Source: Pseudomonadaceae bacterium
Lineage (GTDB): Bacteria > Pseudomonadota > Gammaproteobacteria > Pseudomonadales > Pseudomonadaceae
Assembly: GCA_900766265.1 (NCBI GenBank)
Contig: CAAFUS010000006.1
Location: 496,001-560,000, forward strand
Direction of reading: 5' to 3'
DNA: 64,000 nucleotides
Shown here: piece after piece, positions 63,876 through 64,000 of the stretch
Position numbering within the stretch: position 1 is the first letter of the stretch
Layout: the number at the start of each line of letters is the position of its first letter
Position numbers and translations under genes: made by a program
Notes under the pieces: model-generated
Database searches by the model: none
Seen by the model: only the letters and a program-made list of their open reading frames with translations
Told to the model about the DNA's origin: nothing

Positions 63876-64000
63876 ATGCAGAAACCCGCCGCACAGCAAA
63901 AGACCGTCCTGGAAACGATTCTGGACTGGTCAAAGGATCGTCCACTCTGGCAGCGTGACGCCCTGCGCCGCATCATCGCAAACGGCCGTCTGACGGACGC
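63876..64000 (+). CDS. Unidentified gene, 5' part only (cut by window edge)
   Basis: ATG at 63876 with GGAGGAAC upstream opens a frame MQKPAAQQKTVLETILDW that runs off the right edge after 41 codons. The motif WSKDRPLWQRDALRRII is one I associate loosely with the N-termini of AAA ATPases in defence loci, but the fragment is too short to name. Confidence 0.5.
   Translation, partial: MQKPAAQQKTVLETILDWSKDRPLWQRDALRRIIANGRLTD

Larger units (their letters stand above)
27047..64000. mobile_element. Integrative and conjugative element (ICEclc/PFGI-1-like), right part beyond window
   Basis: The element starts at the tRNA-Gly 3' end. It contains a tyrosine integrase, MobH relaxase, TraG-N protein and the conserved ICE secretion genes of the PFL_4709-4711/TIGR0374x-0375x series in the usual order. 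Cargo lies at 39.4-44.5 kb and 53.9-64 kb. The coupling ATPase, TIGR03747/03748 genes and replication/partition genes expected beyond the second cargo are not in the window. Confidence 0.9.

Noticed and set aside
53905..64000. DISARM or BREX system
   Set aside because: No DrmA/DrmB, PglZ, BrxC or BrxL-like gene; the methyltransferase is of Dcm type with Vsr.

Overview
The window looks like a Pseudomonas-type gammaproteobacterial chromosome, closest in flavour to the P. stutzeri group. The signs are a 37-residue CcoM-like cbb3 oxidase subunit behind Anr-type boxes, a full-length RapA, a BraCDEFG/LivKHMGF branched-chain amino acid importer, Dcd, CspA, ApbC/Mrp, MetG, RsuA and a Pseudomonas REP palindrome. 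An integrative and conjugative element (ICE) of the ICEclc/PFGI type is inserted at a tRNA-Gly gene and continues past the right edge.

Region 1 (1-26900) is core chromosome. From the left: a FUSC exporter cut by the window edge, ccoM, a small basic protein overlapping an AlkB-family dioxygenase, a small hypothetical, rapA, a CHAD protein, an Hsp70 (YegD-like) protein, a Spinster-type MFS carrier, a hydroxypyruvate-isomerase-like/GlxR-like pair, a phosphonate/selenate-type ABC importer with two permeases, a DUF2288 protein, the five-gene branched-chain amino acid importer, dcd, cspA, apbC, a second MFS carrier, metG, a CWC protein and rsuA.

Region 2 (26991-53904) begins with tRNA-Gly(CCC), whose 3' end is the attachment site. 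It then holds the tyrosine integrase, a LysR remnant and an Xre regulator, a MobH relaxase, an AbiE toxin-antitoxin pair, DUF3742 and TraG-N proteins, and the conserved ICE type IV secretion genes (TIGR03757/03756/PFL_4711; then RadC, DsbA-like, TIGR03744 ATPase, TIGR03751, 03752, 03749, 03746, 03750, 03745, 03758, RAQPRD). The secretion block is interrupted at 39.4-44.5 kb by a cargo operon on the minus strand: MBL-fold protein, a triple E2-E1-JAB fusion, a second MBL-fold protein and a four-TM protein. Its predicted promoter overlaps a perfect CIRCE-type inverted repeat, the operator class used by the heat-shock repressor HrcA. I consider this operon the most interesting item in the window.

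Region 3 (53905-64000) is a second cargo island, all on the plus strand except vsr: a small excisionase-type HTH protein, a DNA cytosine-5 methyltransferase, a Vsr nick endonuclease, a MutL/MORC-like GHKL ATPase, a Z1-domain SF2 ATPase, a PD-(D/E)XK (DUF4420-like) nuclease and an AIPR protein. These are the parts of the predicted restriction/anti-phage systems centred on MORC-like ATPases. Behind it lie a short remnant resembling the C-terminus of a type III-like restriction enzyme and the start of another gene cut by the right edge, so the site looks like a repeatedly used defence hotspot.

The ICE thus carries two separate conflict-type modules plus an AbiE system, placed at two boundaries of the transfer gene block. 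All functional statements rest on motif reading by eye; no database search was run.
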